Shown: positions 17,607 through 27,794, counted from the stretch's first letter. The stretch: DNA of 64,000 bases from Xanthomonas sp. DAR 35659 (GCF_041242975.1 NZ_CP162488.1:3710001-3774000); one strand, 5' to 3'. Made by a program: numbers and translations. Notes: generated by a model not told the origin, from the letters alone.

Positions 17607-18209
17607 TCAGCCGATCGCCTGGCGCAGGTTGGCGCGGGCGGCCGCGTCGTAGCGCGCATGGAACCAGTCGCTGAGGAAGATGCGCGGCTGCGCCAGCACC
17701 GTGCGCAGGAACGCGCGGCGCTTGCGCCGGTACAGCCAGCGCGGCACCACCGCGCGGTACTCCTCGGCGATGGCGGCGTCGTAGGCGGCGAACGTGGCGG
17801 GATCGGCGCCGAGAATGGCCATGTCGCAATCCAGGAACAGCGCCGTCTCCGCATCCACCGCGCCGACGCTCAGTTGCCCGTGGCGCGCGGTCAGTGCGAT
17901 CAGCGCGACCACGCGCGCCGTGTCCACGCCGGCATCGGGCAGCCACTGCGCGATCGCCGCCTGCGCCAGGCGCGCCGACTGCGTCTCGTTGTCGCCGCGC
18001 CCGGCCTGGTACACCGCGTCGTGGTACAGCACCGCCAGGTAGACCTCGCGCGGCTGCCGCCAGCCCACCGCATCGGCGACCTCGGCGTAGTGACCCAGCA
18101 CCGCCTGCACATGGCCGAAGTGGTGGTAGGCGCGCGGCGGCGTGGCGTACGCGGCACGCAACTGCGCCCACTGCGCCTCGGGCAGTTCGAGCGGCGCCGA
18201 TGCGCTCAT
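17607..18209 (-). CDS. HD-domain predicted metal-dependent phosphohydrolase
   Basis: 200 residues. The order of metal-binding motifs fits COG4339: YHHFGHV (early histidines), VLYHDAVYQAGRGDNETQSA (the HD pair) and FLDCDMAILG (the later aspartate). The enzyme should hydrolyse a phosphate ester in the cytosol; the substrate is unknown. Its start codon overlaps the stop of the ThpR-like gene (ATGA at 18206-18209), so the two are translated together. Confidence 0.87.
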   Translation of the reverse strand: MSASAPLELPEAQWAQLRAAYATPPRAYHHFGHVQAVLGHYAEVADAVGWRQPREVYLAVLYHDAVYQAGRGDNETQSARLAQAAIAQWLPDAGVDTARVVALIALTARHGQLSVGAVDAETALFLDCDMAILGADPATFAAYDAAIAEEYRAVVPRWLYRRKRRAFLRTVLAQPRIFLSDWFHARYDAAARANLRQAIG

Positions 18210-18844
18210 CGCACCGCCTCGCCGTTGTCCGCGGCAAGCACAGGGTCCGCGCGCAACGGCCAGTCCGCTTCGTGCAGATAGTGTCCCTGCCCTTGCACGC
18301 TGCGGATCAGGCTCAGCCTGGTCGCCGTCCAGCGCAGTTCCGGAACCGCCTGCGGCGGCAACGCGCGCGGGTCGTAGGCCAGGGTGAGGTGCGGGACGTA
18401 GGCCGGATCGAGGCGCGTGGCCAGGCCTTGGCGGCCGAGTTGGCGCTGCAGCGCCTCGCGCAACTGGCGCAATCCAGTCGGTTCGGCGTCGCCCAGCAGG
18501 ACCAGCGGCCGCGGACCGGCGCGGTTGCCGAAACTGACGATGCGATCGAAGCACAGCGCGAACGGCCCGGCCGCCAGCGCCTGCCCGGCGGCATGCGCCT
18601 GCTGCAGCAGCCGCGGCGGGATGCCCGCGTAGTCGCCCAGATAATGCACGGTGACGTGCAACCGTTCGGGTGGCAGCGCACGTGCGTGCAGGCCATGCGC
18701 CGCGCGCAGGCGCTCGCCGACGGCGAAGGCGTGCTGCGCCGTGGCCGGATCCGGCAACAGCGCGAAGAACAGCCGCTCGCGCGGTGCCGGCGCGGCGAAG
18801 CCCAGCGAGAACTGCGCGTCTGGAGAGGAAACGTCGTGGGCCAT
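18206..18844 (-). CDS. thpR: RNA 2',3'-cyclic phosphodiesterase (LigT/ThpR-like)
   Basis: 212 residues of the 2H phosphoesterase fold. The two catalytic HxT/S motifs are HVTVHYLG (about residue 63) and HLTLAYDP (about 151). RLFFALLPDP at the N-terminus is the usual opening of the family. Such enzymes open 2',3'-cyclic phosphates at RNA ends and can join tRNA halves in vitro. ATG 18850 (adds two residues) is an alternative start. It is the first gene of a coupled pair with the HD hydrolase. Confidence 0.9.
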   Translation of the reverse strand: MAHDVSSPDAQFSLGFAAPAPRERLFFALLPDPATAQHAFAVGERLRAAHGLHARALPPERLHVTVHYLGDYAGIPPRLLQQAHAAGQALAAGPFALCFDRIVSFGNRAGPRPLVLLGDAEPTGLRQLREALQRQLGRQGLATRLDPAYVPHLTLAYDPRALPPQAVPELRWTATRLSLIRSVQGQGHYLHEADWPLRADPVLAADNGEAVR

Positions 18845-18953
18845 CGGCATGAGGCGGGCGAACCCGCGGCGGACCTGCAAGCGAACGGAGCGCCATGGTA
18901 GCAAGCGCGCCGCGCCGCATGCCGCGCAGATGGCGCCTGCCGTCGCCTCGACA

Positions 18954-18985
18954 AAAGGCCGACCGGACACATCCGGTCGGCCTTT
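18954..18985. terminator. Bidirectional rho-independent terminator-like hairpin
   Basis: AAAGGCCGACCGGA (18954-18967) and TCCGGTCGGCCTTT (18972-18985) are perfect inverted complements of 14 bp around a four-base loop CACA. The A and T runs at the stem base make it work in either direction. It lies downstream of the DUF2383 gene read on the minus strand and upstream of the thpR start. Confidence 0.85.
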
Positions 18986-19073
18986 GCCAGGCGGCACCAA
19001 GCCGAGCGCGCGCGATGCGCAGCGGCACGGTGCCGTCGAGGGTCCGGGCCGGCAGCGGCCCGGGCTGCGGCAC

Positions 19074-19529
19074 TTACGCCGCGTTCTTCATCGCCAGCTT
19101 GCGATTGCGCATCACGTCGTGACACGCGCGCACTTCCGGCAGCAGGCGGGTGGCGGCATCGCGCGCGGCGACCGGGGTGTCGCTGTCGGCGATGGTCTCG
19201 TTGAACGCCTTCATCAGGCGATCCTCGGACTCCTCCAACTCGGCCACGTAGCCGTACTTGGTGTCGCCCAGCGCGGCGCGCACCTTGCCGTACATCTGCT
19301 GCATGCTGCCGACCATCGTGCCGTGCTCCTCCGGCTTGCCGCCGACCGACTGCACCACCGCGCTGAGGCTGCTGACGATGTCCGACTTGACCCCGGCGAT
19401 GCGCAGGAACAGCGCCGACAGTTCCGCGTCGCCGACCTTCTGTGCGGCTTCCTCGTAGAACTGCTTGCCGTCGCGGGAAATGGCGATGAGATCGTTGAGG
19501 CTGTGGGTGGTCTTGCTCTGGATGCTCAT
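19074..19529 (-). CDS. PA2169-family (DUF2383) four-helix-bundle protein
   Basis: 151 residues, entirely helical, with LNDLIAISRDGKQFYEEAAQKVGD at the start and charged residues regularly placed (glutamates in YEEAA, ELEESEDRL), as in the ferritin-like DUF2383/PA2169 family. The function is not established; members are often stress-induced. The start has a strong ribosome site (AGGAG seven bases before ATG 19529). It is monocistronic and is followed by the terminator at 18954. Confidence 0.88.
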   Translation of the reverse strand: MSIQSKTTHSLNDLIAISRDGKQFYEEAAQKVGDAELSALFLRIAGVKSDIVSSLSAVVQSVGGKPEEHGTMVGSMQQMYGKVRAALGDTKYGYVAELEESEDRLMKAFNETIADSDTPVAARDAATRLLPEVRACHDVMRNRKLAMKNAA

Positions 19530-19975
19530 GGTGGAACTCCTGTCTGGAAGGGCCGGCGAAGTCGCGCAACGGGCACGTCGGGTCGTGTGTTCCCTGGACT
19601 GCGTTCGGCCGCGGATGGAGAGTCTTGCCGCGTTGCGTCAGTGGCGACGATGCTGGCGACGGCGGCATAAAGCGCACGTGAGCCATCGCGGCATCGTCCT
19701 CACGCACCGTTGCCGGCGATGAACATGCGTTCATGGCGCTGGCGACAGCGTGGCGATCGTTTCGCCAGGGCGAAGCGCCGCCGCGCAGACCTGGGGCCGG
19801 AGGACTTATCCCCCTGTTTGCCCGTGCATCGTCCACAGCGGCTGTGGATGAATGCGCGCGGGATCTGGGCATCCGCGCCGGAGGGCGAGAGAGGCACACC
19901 GCTCCCACCCAAAACCGGCGGTGCAGGCCTATAGTGCCGGGAGGACCCGCCGCCCGGGCCGTCGCGAGGTGCGCC
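19530..19975. other. Divergent intergenic region with a small palindrome
   Basis: 446 bases between the divergent DUF2383 and TPR genes. No protein-like reading frame is seen. The one notable element is the inverted repeat TCCACAGC-G-GCTGTGGA at 19832-19848, which could be an operator. TTATCC at 19807 and TGTGGATGA at 19844 resemble DnaA-box fragments but are too few to suggest an origin. Confidence 0.5.
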
Positions 19976-21076
19976 ATGTTCGGTTGGACTGCAGTCGTCC
20001 TGCTCGCCGCGACAGCGATCGCACCGCCGCCGTCTTCGCCGCCGTCGCTGCCGCCGCCCCCACCTCCGCCGGAGCAACTGCTGCAGATTCCGCCAGAGCT
20101 GCACGCGCTGGTGCAACAGCGTGTGAATCTGCACGCCTCGCGCGAACAGCGCTTGGAGCAGTTGGTGCAACTGGCGTTCGATGCCGATGGCCTGAACCTG
20201 CAGTACGACACCAAGGCCACCCACAGCGTCGCCGAAAGCTACGCCACCCGCCGCGTCAACTGCCTGTCCTTCACCCTGTTGTTCGTGGCGCTGGCGCGCG
20301 ACGCCGGGGTCGAGGCGCAGGTGCAGGAAGTGGGCCGCGTGCTGAGCTGGTACGAGGATGGCGATGCGCTGTACAACGCCGGCCACGTCAACGTCGGCGT
20401 GCGCATCGACGGACGCCAGGTCAGCATCGACCTGGACCGCAGCGTGCTGATGGAGCGGCGCGGACCACGGCTGATCTCCGACCGCCGCGCGCTCGCGCAC
20501 TACTACAACAACCGCGGCGCCGAACTGATGGCCGACGGCGCGCTGCCGGCCGCGCAGCAGTACCTGGCTATGGCGCTGCAGATGGACCGCGGCTTCGTCG
20601 CGGCCTGGAACAACCTGGGCGTGCTGGCGTTGCGCGAGGGCGACACGCAGGGCGCCAAGGAGGACTACGCCAACGCGCTGGCGATCGAGCCCGGCCACGT
20701 CGCCACGCTCTCCAACGCCGCCGCCCTGTACCGGCGCCTGGGCGACCGCCGCCAGGAAGCCGCGATGCTGGACCGGCTGCAGCGCGCGCAGCTGACCGAC
20801 CCGTTCCACCAGTATCTGCTCGGCAACGAGGCCGAGCGCCGTCAGGACTACCCTGCCGCGATCGGCTACTACCGGCATGCGCTGCGCCTGTACGACAGCG
20901 CGCATCTGCTGTACTTCGCGCTGGCCCGCGCCTACCTGCTCAACGGCGATCGGCGCCGCGCCAACTGGGCGCTGCAGCAGGCGCTGGCGCATGCCGACAG
21001 CAGCGCCCAGCCGCGCTACCAGGCCAAGCTCGACGCGTTGCGCAGGCTGTCGCACAACCCGCAGGCGCGGCGCTGA
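19976..21076 (+). CDS. Secreted transglutaminase-like / tetratricopeptide repeat protein
   Basis: 366 residues. A hydrophobic N-terminus (VVLLAATAIA) and a proline run suggest a signal peptide or anchor. Residues about 70-160 contain RRVNCLSFTLLFVALARDAG and a later histidine in NAGHVNVGV, which look like a transglutaminase-type Cys-His-Asp core. From about 175, tetratricopeptide repeats follow (YNNRGAELMADGALPAAQQYLAMALQ, AWNNLGVLALREGDTQGAKEDYANALAIEP). Probably periplasmic, and it may assemble or modify partner proteins (inference). Confidence 0.8.
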   Translation: MFGWTAVVLLAATAIAPPPSSPPSLPPPPPPPEQLLQIPPELHALVQQRVNLHASREQRLEQLVQLAFDADGLNLQYDTKATHSVAESYATRRVNCLSFTLLFVALARDAGVEAQVQEVGRVLSWYEDGDALYNAGHVNVGVRIDGRQVSIDLDRSVLMERRGPRLISDRRALAHYYNNRGAELMADGALPAAQQYLAMALQMDRGFVAAWNNLGVLALREGDTQGAKEDYANALAIEPGHVATLSNAAALYRRLGDRRQEAAMLDRLQRAQLTDPFHQYLLGNEAERRQDYPAAIGYYRHALRLYDSAHLLYFALARAYLLNGDRRRANWALQQALAHADSSAQPRYQAKLDALRRLSHNPQARR

Positions 21077-21163
21077 GGCGACGCGCAGGTATCGGCCGAC
21101 GCCGCTGCGCCTGCACGGCGCAGCCGGCTGGTACCGCGCGCAGCGTCGGGAAGGCGCTGCGCG

Positions 21164-22372
21164 CTAGCCGGCGGCGGCCACGCGCTGCGTGCGGCGCGCA
21201 TCCCGGCGCGCCCACAGGTACACCAGCAGCCCACCGAGCGCGGTCGCCGCGCCGACGTAGCCGGTCGCGGTCCAGCCCAGCCCGGCGCTGATCGCGATCC
21301 CGCCCATCCACGGCCCCAGCGCGTTGGCCAGGTTGAAGGCGGCGTGGTTGGAGGCCGCGGCCAGGGTCTGCGCGTCGCTGGCCACGTCCATCAGGCGGGT
21401 CTGCAGCACCGGTGCCAGCGCGCCCATGGTGCCGACCGCGACCACCGCCGGCAGCACCGCCCACGGCGATTGCGCGGCCAGCGGCCACGCCAGCAGCACC
21501 GCCATCGACCACAGCAGCACCAGCGGCACCGCGCGGAACTGCAAACGGTCGAACAGCCAGCCGCCGGCCAGATTGCCGACCAGGCCACCCAGGCCGAACG
21601 CGCCCATCGCGAACGGGATCCAGCGCTCGGAGACGCCGGTGACGTGGGTCAGGGTCGGCGCCAGATAGCTGAACACGCAGAACATGCCGGCGAAGCCGAT
21701 CGAGCCGATGCCCAACGCCAGCCACACCTGCGGACGGTTGAACGCGCGCAGCTCGCGCAGCGGCCGCTGCCGCGGCTCGTGCGGATCGGCCGGCAGCAGC
21801 CGCAGCACCAGCACCACGGTCAGCACCGCGATCGCCGCGACCAGCGCATAGGCGTAGCGCCATTGCGCCACCTGCCCCAGCCAGGTCGCCAGCGGATTGC
21901 CGACCAGCACCGCCAGGTTCAGTCCGAGCAGCACCCGGCTCACCGCCGCGCCGCGCTGGTCGGCGGGACTGATCGAGGCGGCGACCAGCGTGGCCACGCC
22001 GAAATAGGCGCCATGCGGCAGCCCGGCGATGAAGCGCACCAGCAGCATGCTGTGATAATCCGGGGCCAGCGCGCTGGCCAGGTTGCCGGCCGCGTAGAAC
22101 GCCATCAGCGCCAGCAGCAGCGTGCGCCGCGGCCAGCGCGCGCCGACGATCGCCAGCAACGGCGCGCCGACCACCACGCCCAGCGCGTAGGCGCTGATCA
22201 GGTGCCCGACCTGCGGCTCGTCGATCGCCAGGCCCTTGGCGATGTACGGCATCAGGCCCATCGTGGAGAACTCGCTGGTGCCGATCGCGAAACCGCCCAT
22301 CGCCAGCGCGAACAGGATCAGCACATAGCCGCGGCGCGACAGCGGCGTCGGGGAAGTGGCGGGAGTGGACAT
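21164..22372 (-). CDS. MFS transporter, DHA1-type exporter (AraJ/YdhP-like)
   Basis: 402 residues and 12 membrane segments. The opening ILFALAMGGFAIGTSEFSTMGLMPYIA and the loop ARWPRRTLL after the second segment are typical of drug:H+ antiporter family 1 exporters similar to AraJ and YdhP. Substrates of this group range from sugars to antibiotics, so the cargo cannot be named. It is divergent from the flavin reductase gene across 329 bases, which carry a candidate operator near the exporter start. Confidence 0.88.
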   Translation of the reverse strand: MSTPATSPTPLSRRGYVLILFALAMGGFAIGTSEFSTMGLMPYIAKGLAIDEPQVGHLISAYALGVVVGAPLLAIVGARWPRRTLLLALMAFYAAGNLASALAPDYHSMLLVRFIAGLPHGAYFGVATLVAASISPADQRGAAVSRVLLGLNLAVLVGNPLATWLGQVAQWRYAYALVAAIAVLTVVLVLRLLPADPHEPRQRPLRELRAFNRPQVWLALGIGSIGFAGMFCVFSYLAPTLTHVTGVSERWIPFAMGAFGLGGLVGNLAGGWLFDRLQFRAVPLVLLWSMAVLLAWPLAAQSPWAVLPAVVAVGTMGALAPVLQTRLMDVASDAQTLAAASNHAAFNLANALGPWMGGIAISAGLGWTATGYVGAATALGGLLVYLWARRDARRTQRVAAAG

Positions 22373-22405
22373 GCCCGGGGCCTGTTCGAGGAGGGCCGCC
22401 CATTA

Positions 22406-22429
22406 TTGTGCATCGCAGCAAATGCGCAA
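22406..22429. promoter_or_regulatory. Possible operator (imperfect palindrome TTGTGCA-N10-TGCGCAA)
   Basis: TTGTGCA (22406-22412) and TGCGCAA (22423-22429) form an inverted repeat with one mismatch around ten bases, ending just over 30 bases upstream of the MFS exporter start. It would suit a TetR- or MarR-like repressor, but no such gene is adjacent, so this is tentative. The rest of 22373-22701 shows nothing else. Confidence 0.35.
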
Positions 22430-22701
22430 ACCCTCGACGCTGCAACGGCGCGTTGCGCGAGCTTCGGCCGCGCGCGCGGGCATTGGCGGGCGCATCCATC
22501 GATCCACAGTGAGGCGCTTTCCGAGCGCCGCTGGACCACGCGGTCTCTCAGGCCATGCTGGGCCGGCGCGGCTCGCAGCGGCAACGCAGTGTCCCAGCAG
22601 TCGCACGCGCAATCGCCCAATGCCGTCCCAATCTGCTGGAAAGCGATGTCCTGCGCCGCCGGCGCTGCGTCGCCCCCCTTCCTTCATGAGACCCCTTGCC
22701 G

Positions 22702-23790
22702 ATGACCGCTAACGCTTCCCCGCTGTTCACGCCGCTGCGCCTGGGCGCGATCGCACTGGCCAACCGCATCGTGATGGCGCCGCTGACCCGCAACCGCGCC
22801 GAAGGCGAAGGCCGCATCCCCTCGCCGCTGGCCGCCGAATACTACGGCCAGCGCGCCAGCGCCGGCCTGCTCATCGCCGAGGCGACCCAGATCAGCCCGA
22901 TGGGCCAGGGCTACAAGGACACGCCGGGCATCTACAGCGACGCGCAGGTCGCCGCGTGGAAGACGGTCACCGACGAAGTGCACCGCCGCGGCGGCAAGAT
23001 CGTGCTGCAGCTGTGGCACGTCGGCCGCATCTCCCACGTCAGCCTGCTGCCGGACGGCGCCGCGCCGGTCGCGCCGAGCGCGCTGCGCGCCGACGCCAAG
23101 ACCTTCACCGCCGAGGGCTTCACCGATGTCTCCGCGCCGCGCGCGCTGCGCCTGGACGAAATCCCCGGGTTGGTCGAAGACTTCCGCCGCGCCGCCCGCA
23201 ACGCCATCGCCGCCGGCTTCGATGGCGTGGAAGTGCATGCCGCCAACGGCTACCTGATCGACCAGTTCCTGCGCGACGGCAGCAACCACCGCGACGACGC
23301 CTACGGCGGCAGCATCGAGAACCGCACCCGCCTGCTGTTCGAGGTGGTGCAGGCGGTGGCCCAGGAGATCGGCGCCGACCGTACCGGCGTGCGCCTGTCG
23401 CCGGTGACCCCGGCCAACGATGCGCGCGACAGCGATCCGCAGCCGCTGTTCGAGCGGGCGGTGGAACGCCTGGATCCGCTGGGCCTGGCCTTCGTGCACG
23501 TGATCGAGGGCGCCACCGGCGGCCCGCGCGACAACATCGCCTTCGACTACGCCGCGCTACGCGCCAAGTTCCATGGCCCGTGGCTGGTCAACAACGGCTA
23601 CGACAAGGCGCTGGCCGAGGACGCCGTGGCCTCCGGCCGCGCCGACGCGGTGGCGTTCGGCCGCCCGTTCATCGCCAACCCGGACCTGGTGGAACGGCTG
23701 CGCCGCGACGCCCCGTTGAACCAGGTGGACGCCGACACGCTGTATGGCGGCGGCGCCAAGGGCTACACCGACTACCCGACCCTGGACTGA
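22702..23790 (+). CDS. NADH:flavin oxidoreductase of the old yellow enzyme family
   Basis: 362 residues, a full-length TIM-barrel FMN enzyme. Landmarks: RIVMAPLTRNRA with the conserved Thr near the flavin, LLIAEATQISP, LQLWHVGRISH, the substrate-binding HAANGYLIDQFLRDGSNHRDDAYGG, and RLSPVTPANDARD. It is close to NemA/xenobiotic reductases, which reduce activated C=C bonds or nitrate esters with NAD(P)H. ATG 22702 is chosen over TTG 22696. Divergent orientation to an exporter suggests joint electrophile detoxification. Confidence 0.93.
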   Translation: MTANASPLFTPLRLGAIALANRIVMAPLTRNRAEGEGRIPSPLAAEYYGQRASAGLLIAEATQISPMGQGYKDTPGIYSDAQVAAWKTVTDEVHRRGGKIVLQLWHVGRISHVSLLPDGAAPVAPSALRADAKTFTAEGFTDVSAPRALRLDEIPGLVEDFRRAARNAIAAGFDGVEVHAANGYLIDQFLRDGSNHRDDAYGGSIENRTRLLFEVVQAVAQEIGADRTGVRLSPVTPANDARDSDPQPLFERAVERLDPLGLAFVHVIEGATGGPRDNIAFDYAALRAKFHGPWLVNNGYDKALAEDAVASGRADAVAFGRPFIANPDLVERLRRDAPLNQVDADTLYGGGAKGYTDYPTLD

Positions 23791-23843
23791 GCCGGGGCGA
23801 CGACGCGGCTGGCGGTCCGCGCCGCCGGCCGCGCGTCAGGGCG

Positions 23844-26329
23844 TCACGGCGGCGGCGCGTCGGCGGCCAGATGCGCCTGCAGGAAGCCGGCGACGCCGCT
23901 CCACAGCGCGGCGCGGTGCTCGACCTCGGCGAAGCCGTGGCCTTCGCCCTCGAAGCGCAGCCCCACCGGCGGATTGCCGCCCAGCTCCAGCATCCGCGCC
24001 ATGCGCCGGGTGTGTTCGTAGTCCACGCGACGGTCCTCCACGCCGTGCGCCAGCATCACCGGCACCTTGATCGCGTCGTAGTGGTACAGCGGCGAGGTGG
24101 CGGTCATCTGCTCCTGTTGCGTGTTCGGATCGCCGAGCAGGCGTTCCAGTTCGGCGCGGGACTTGGCGCGGCTGCCCGAATCGCTGGCGGTATAGAACAG
24201 GATCCGGTCGGCGACGCCGGCGATCGACACCGCGCAGCGGAAGCGCTGCGGCCAGCGCACCGCCATCACCAGCGCCGAGTAGCCGCCGTAGCTGGCGCCG
24301 AGCACGCACATGCGCTGCGCATCCAGCGGATAGCGCGCCAACGCCTGCTCGATCGCCGCGTCGATGTCGTCCTCGATCAGGGTGCCGAAACTGCCGCGTC
24401 CGGCCTCGCGGAACGCGCGCCCGTAGCCGCCGGAACCGCGGAAGTTGACCCGCAGCACCGCATAGCCGAGCGAGGCCAGGAACTGCGTGTCCGGATCGAA
24501 GCCCAGCGAGTCGGCCACGCCGATCGGCCCGCCATGCGGGAACACCACCAGCGGCCGCCGTCCGCCGCCGGGCGGCAGGGTCAGGAACGCCTCCAACGGC
24601 AGCCCGTCGCGGCCCTTGAACGCGATCACTTCGCTGGGGGCGAAGCGCATGCCCTGCAGCCACGGCCGGTCCTCGCCGATCGACACCGCGGTGCGCTTGC
24701 GCAGATCCAGGTGGAACAGCTGCGGCGGGCGGTCGCTGGCATCGGCCCACAGGATCACCTGCTGCCCGTCCGCGCTGCTCGCCGTCACCTGCAGGTCGCG
24801 CCCGGGCAGCGCCGCGTTCAGCGCGCGGCCCCAACGCGCGTCCTCGCTGGCGAAGTAATGGCTGACCAGGCGCCCGCCCTCGTAGTAGGTGACGCCGATC
24901 GGCGTGCGCCGCGGCCCCTGGATCAGGTCGACCACGTCGACCCCGGGCCGGCTGAACAAGGTCGCACCACCTTGCGCGTGGCCATGTCGTAGGCGACCAG
25001 GTCGCGCTGGGCGCGGTCCTGGTCGGTCGCCGCGTAGAGCTCGTCGGCGCCGAAGGACAGGCCCAGCGGCTGGAAATCGCGCAGGTCGTTGAGCTTCATC
25101 ACGTCGCGATAGGTCGCGCCGAGGCCGTCGCGGTACACCAGCACATAGTCGTCGTCGCGGCGTACCACCGCCAGGCGCAATCGCCCATCGCCGTCGGTCA
25201 GCCAACCGACATCGCGTTCCAGGCCGACGTTCAACCGGTCCTGGAAGCGCGGCCGCCAGCCGTCGATCGCCGCCTGGCTGGACACGTCCAGCAACTGCAC
25301 CGCGATGGCGCCGTTGTGCGCGGTGTTCGCGTACAGCACCTGATTGGGCGCGCTCGGCAGCATGCCGACGATGTAGCCGCCGTTGGGCAATGTCAGCGGC
25401 GTCCAGCGGCGCTTGCCGTCGGCGCCGACCGCCACGCGCATGCCGCGCACCACGTCCGGGCCGTTCGGCACGCGCACGCTGAACAGCAGCGTGTCGTCGC
25501 CGGCCCACTGCAATTGCTTGATCGGCTCGACGCTGGTGGCCAGCAGGCGCTGTTCGTTGCCTGGCAGGTCCAGCAGTTCGATGCGCCATTCGTCCTTACG
25601 CTCGTGCAACTGCAACGCCAGCAGGTCGCCACGCGGGTTCAACTGCAGCGTGCGGATCAGGCTGTCGCGGAACAAGGTCGCCGGCGCGATCGGCAACGCG
25701 CCCGCCGCGGGCGGCGCAGGCATGGCCGGCCTGGCCGCCGGCGTGGCATCGGGATGCTGCGCCAGCGCCTTGCGGTAGAACGGCGGGAACGGATCCGGAT
25801 AGTGCCCCGAATACGTCAGTTCGTAGCGCGACCACAGCGCCGGATGGGTCCGCTGCAGCCAGTCCAGCGCCGCCAGCGCGCGGTTGACCATGCTCATGTC
25901 GGCATGGAACATCGCGCTCGGGCGGAACAGCAGGTCGCCCGGATAGGTGATGCGCCCGGCCTGGATGCGGAAACGGAACTCGTCGCTGTCGCGCAGGTTG
26001 TAGCCCAGTTGCGGCACCAGTTGCACCTTGCGCCAGGCATAGTCCCCGACCGGGGCGATGTAGAGCCGGTAGCTGATGCCCGGCTTGAGCTTGGACATGG
26101 TGCCGGCACCGAAGGTCTTGCCGTCCTTGTTCAACTCCACGCCCTGCAGTGCGACGCTGGTGTCCACCGCGACCAGCACCAAGCCCTCGTCGGGCGCCAA
26201 CTGCGGCGTCTGTCCGGGTTTGACTTCCTGCATCCGCGCCCACGCCGGCAGCGCCAGCAGGCACAGCAGCCACACCCACGCCAGCCGGCGTCCGGCGTGG
26301 CCGGCGGCCGCGACAACGTGCTTTTCCAT
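23844..26329 (-). pseudogene. S9 family peptidase with a single-base frameshift
   Basis: The reading frame starts at ATG 26329 (AGGGG ten bases upstream) with a signal peptide (WVWLLCLLALPAWA). It encodes the beta-propeller half to VAYDMATRKVV and then goes out of frame; the expected continuation TLFSRPGVDVVDLIQGPRR is in the next frame. Only two bases (24963-24964) separate the codons for VV and TLF, so one base is missing. The peptidase half is otherwise complete: GASYGGYSAL (nucleophile serine), VEDRRVDYEH (aspartate) and GEGHGFAEVEH (histidine). With the base restored the product would be 828 residues, normal for the prolyl oligopeptidase family. Either a recent inactivation or a sequencing error; the absence of any other damage favours recency. 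Confidence 0.88.
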
Positions 26330-26545
26330 TGCATCCCCTGTGCCCATCCCGGGCGGCGCCCCCCGGCGCCCAGCGCGCATCATAGCCGTGCGCCGACCGG
26401 TCACGGCAAGCGCCGGCAAGGTCGGCGCATGCGGCCCGCATGGTGGTTCGCACGCCGCATTGCCGAGGGCGGCGTCCCGGAGCATCCTCGTTGCGCCATC
26501 GCCCCGCATCGCCGCACCGCTCCCGCCAGCCGCGCCCACGCCCCC

Positions 26546-27739
26546 ATGCCCGCTCCCCCATCCGCATCCGCCGCAACGACGCTTCCGCCGCAGCAGGCGG
26601 CGCCGCTGGATGCCGCGATCGACGCCGCGCTGCGCCAGCAACGGTTGGTCGGCGTGGTTGTGCTGGTCGCGCACCGCGGCCGCTGCGTCTATCGCCGCGC
26701 CGCCGGCTGGGCCGACCGCGAGGCGCAACGGCCGATGCGCGAGGACACGCCGTTCCGCCTGGCTTCGGTCAGCAAGCCGATCGTCGCGACCGCCGCGCTG
26801 GCGCTGGTCGCGCAGGGCCGCCTGCACCTGGATGCGCCGATCGCGCGTTGGCTGCCGTGGTTCCGCCCGGCACTGGCCGATGGACGCGTGCCTGACATCA
26901 GCCTGCGTCAGTTGCTCAGCCACAGCGCCGGGCTCGGCTATCGCTTCCTGGAACCGGCCGATGGCGCGCATGCGCGGGCCGGCGTGTCCGACGGCCTGGA
27001 CCGCAGCGGCCTGAGCCTGGAGGACAACCTGCGCCGTCTCGCCCAGGTGCCGCTGCAGTACGCGCCGGGCAGCGGCTGGGGCTACTCGCTGTCGATCGAC
27101 GTCGCCGGCGCGGTGCTGCAGGCCGCCAGCGGCCAGCCGCTGCCGCAGCTGGTGCACGAGCTGGTCACCGCCCCGCTGGGAATGCGCGCCACCGCCTTCC
27201 ACGCCGAGGACGCCGCCGAGCTGGCGGTGCCCTACGTCAGCGACGTGCCGATGCCGCACCGCCTGGGCGAAGGCGACGTGGTCGCGCCGGAGCCCGGCGT
27301 CGCCGGCCTCGTGTTCCATCCCTCGCGCGCGCTGGACCGCGATGCGTTCGCCTCCGGCGGCGCCGGCATGGTCGGCAGCGCCGGCGACGTGCTGCGTCTG
27401 CTGGAGACGCTGCGCGGTGGCGGCGCGCCGCTGTTGCCGGCGGATCTGGTCGCCGAGATGGGACGCGCGCAGACCGGCGAGTTCGGTCCGCCTGACGGGC
27501 CGGGCTGGGGCTACGGCCTGGGCTTTGCGGTGCTGCGCGACCCCGCGCCGACCGCGACCCCGGAAGCGCCGGGCACCTGGCGCTGGGGCGGCGCCTACGG
27601 CCACAGCTGGTTCGTCGATCCGGCGCGGCAACTGAGCGTGGTGGCGCTGACCAACACGCTGTACGAAGGCATGTCCGGCGCGTTCGTGGTCGAGCTGCGC
27701 GACGCGGTCTACGCCAGCCTGCGCGGCATGGCGCAATGA
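26546..27739 (+). CDS. Serine hydrolase, class C beta-lactamase/DD-peptidase fold
   Basis: 397 residues. The nucleophile motif is SVSK (residues about 76-79, FRLASVSKPIVATAAL), the second motif is YSL in GSGWGYSLSID, where most relatives have YxN, and the third region is WGGAYGHSWFVDP. LRQLLSHSAGLGYRF is the usual family block. It probably hydrolyses an ester or peptide rather than beta-lactams. No clear signal peptide is present, only an alanine/proline-rich N-terminus. It is divergent from the S9 peptidase. ATG 26546 is preferred because upstream residues are not protein-like. Confidence 0.87.
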   Translation: MPAPPSASAATTLPPQQAAPLDAAIDAALRQQRLVGVVVLVAHRGRCVYRRAAGWADREAQRPMREDTPFRLASVSKPIVATAALALVAQGRLHLDAPIARWLPWFRPALADGRVPDISLRQLLSHSAGLGYRFLEPADGAHARAGVSDGLDRSGLSLEDNLRRLAQVPLQYAPGSGWGYSLSIDVAGAVLQAASGQPLPQLVHELVTAPLGMRATAFHAEDAAELAVPYVSDVPMPHRLGEGDVVAPEPGVAGLVFHPSRALDRDAFASGGAGMVGSAGDVLRLLETLRGGGAPLLPADLVAEMGRAQTGEFGPPDGPGWGYGLGFAVLRDPAPTATPEAPGTWRWGGAYGHSWFVDPARQLSVVALTNTLYEGMSGAFVVELRDAVYASLRGMAQ

Positions 27740-27794
27740 ACGGTGCGCGCGCCACGCGCCGCCCGGCTGCGGTGCGCCTGGCCCGCGCGCAGGC

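Noticed and set aside
19800..19850. DnaA-box-like fragments near TTATCC and TGTGGATGA
   Set aside because: Only two imperfect matches, no AT-rich unwinding stretch and no dnaA, dnaN or gidA nearby, so not an origin.
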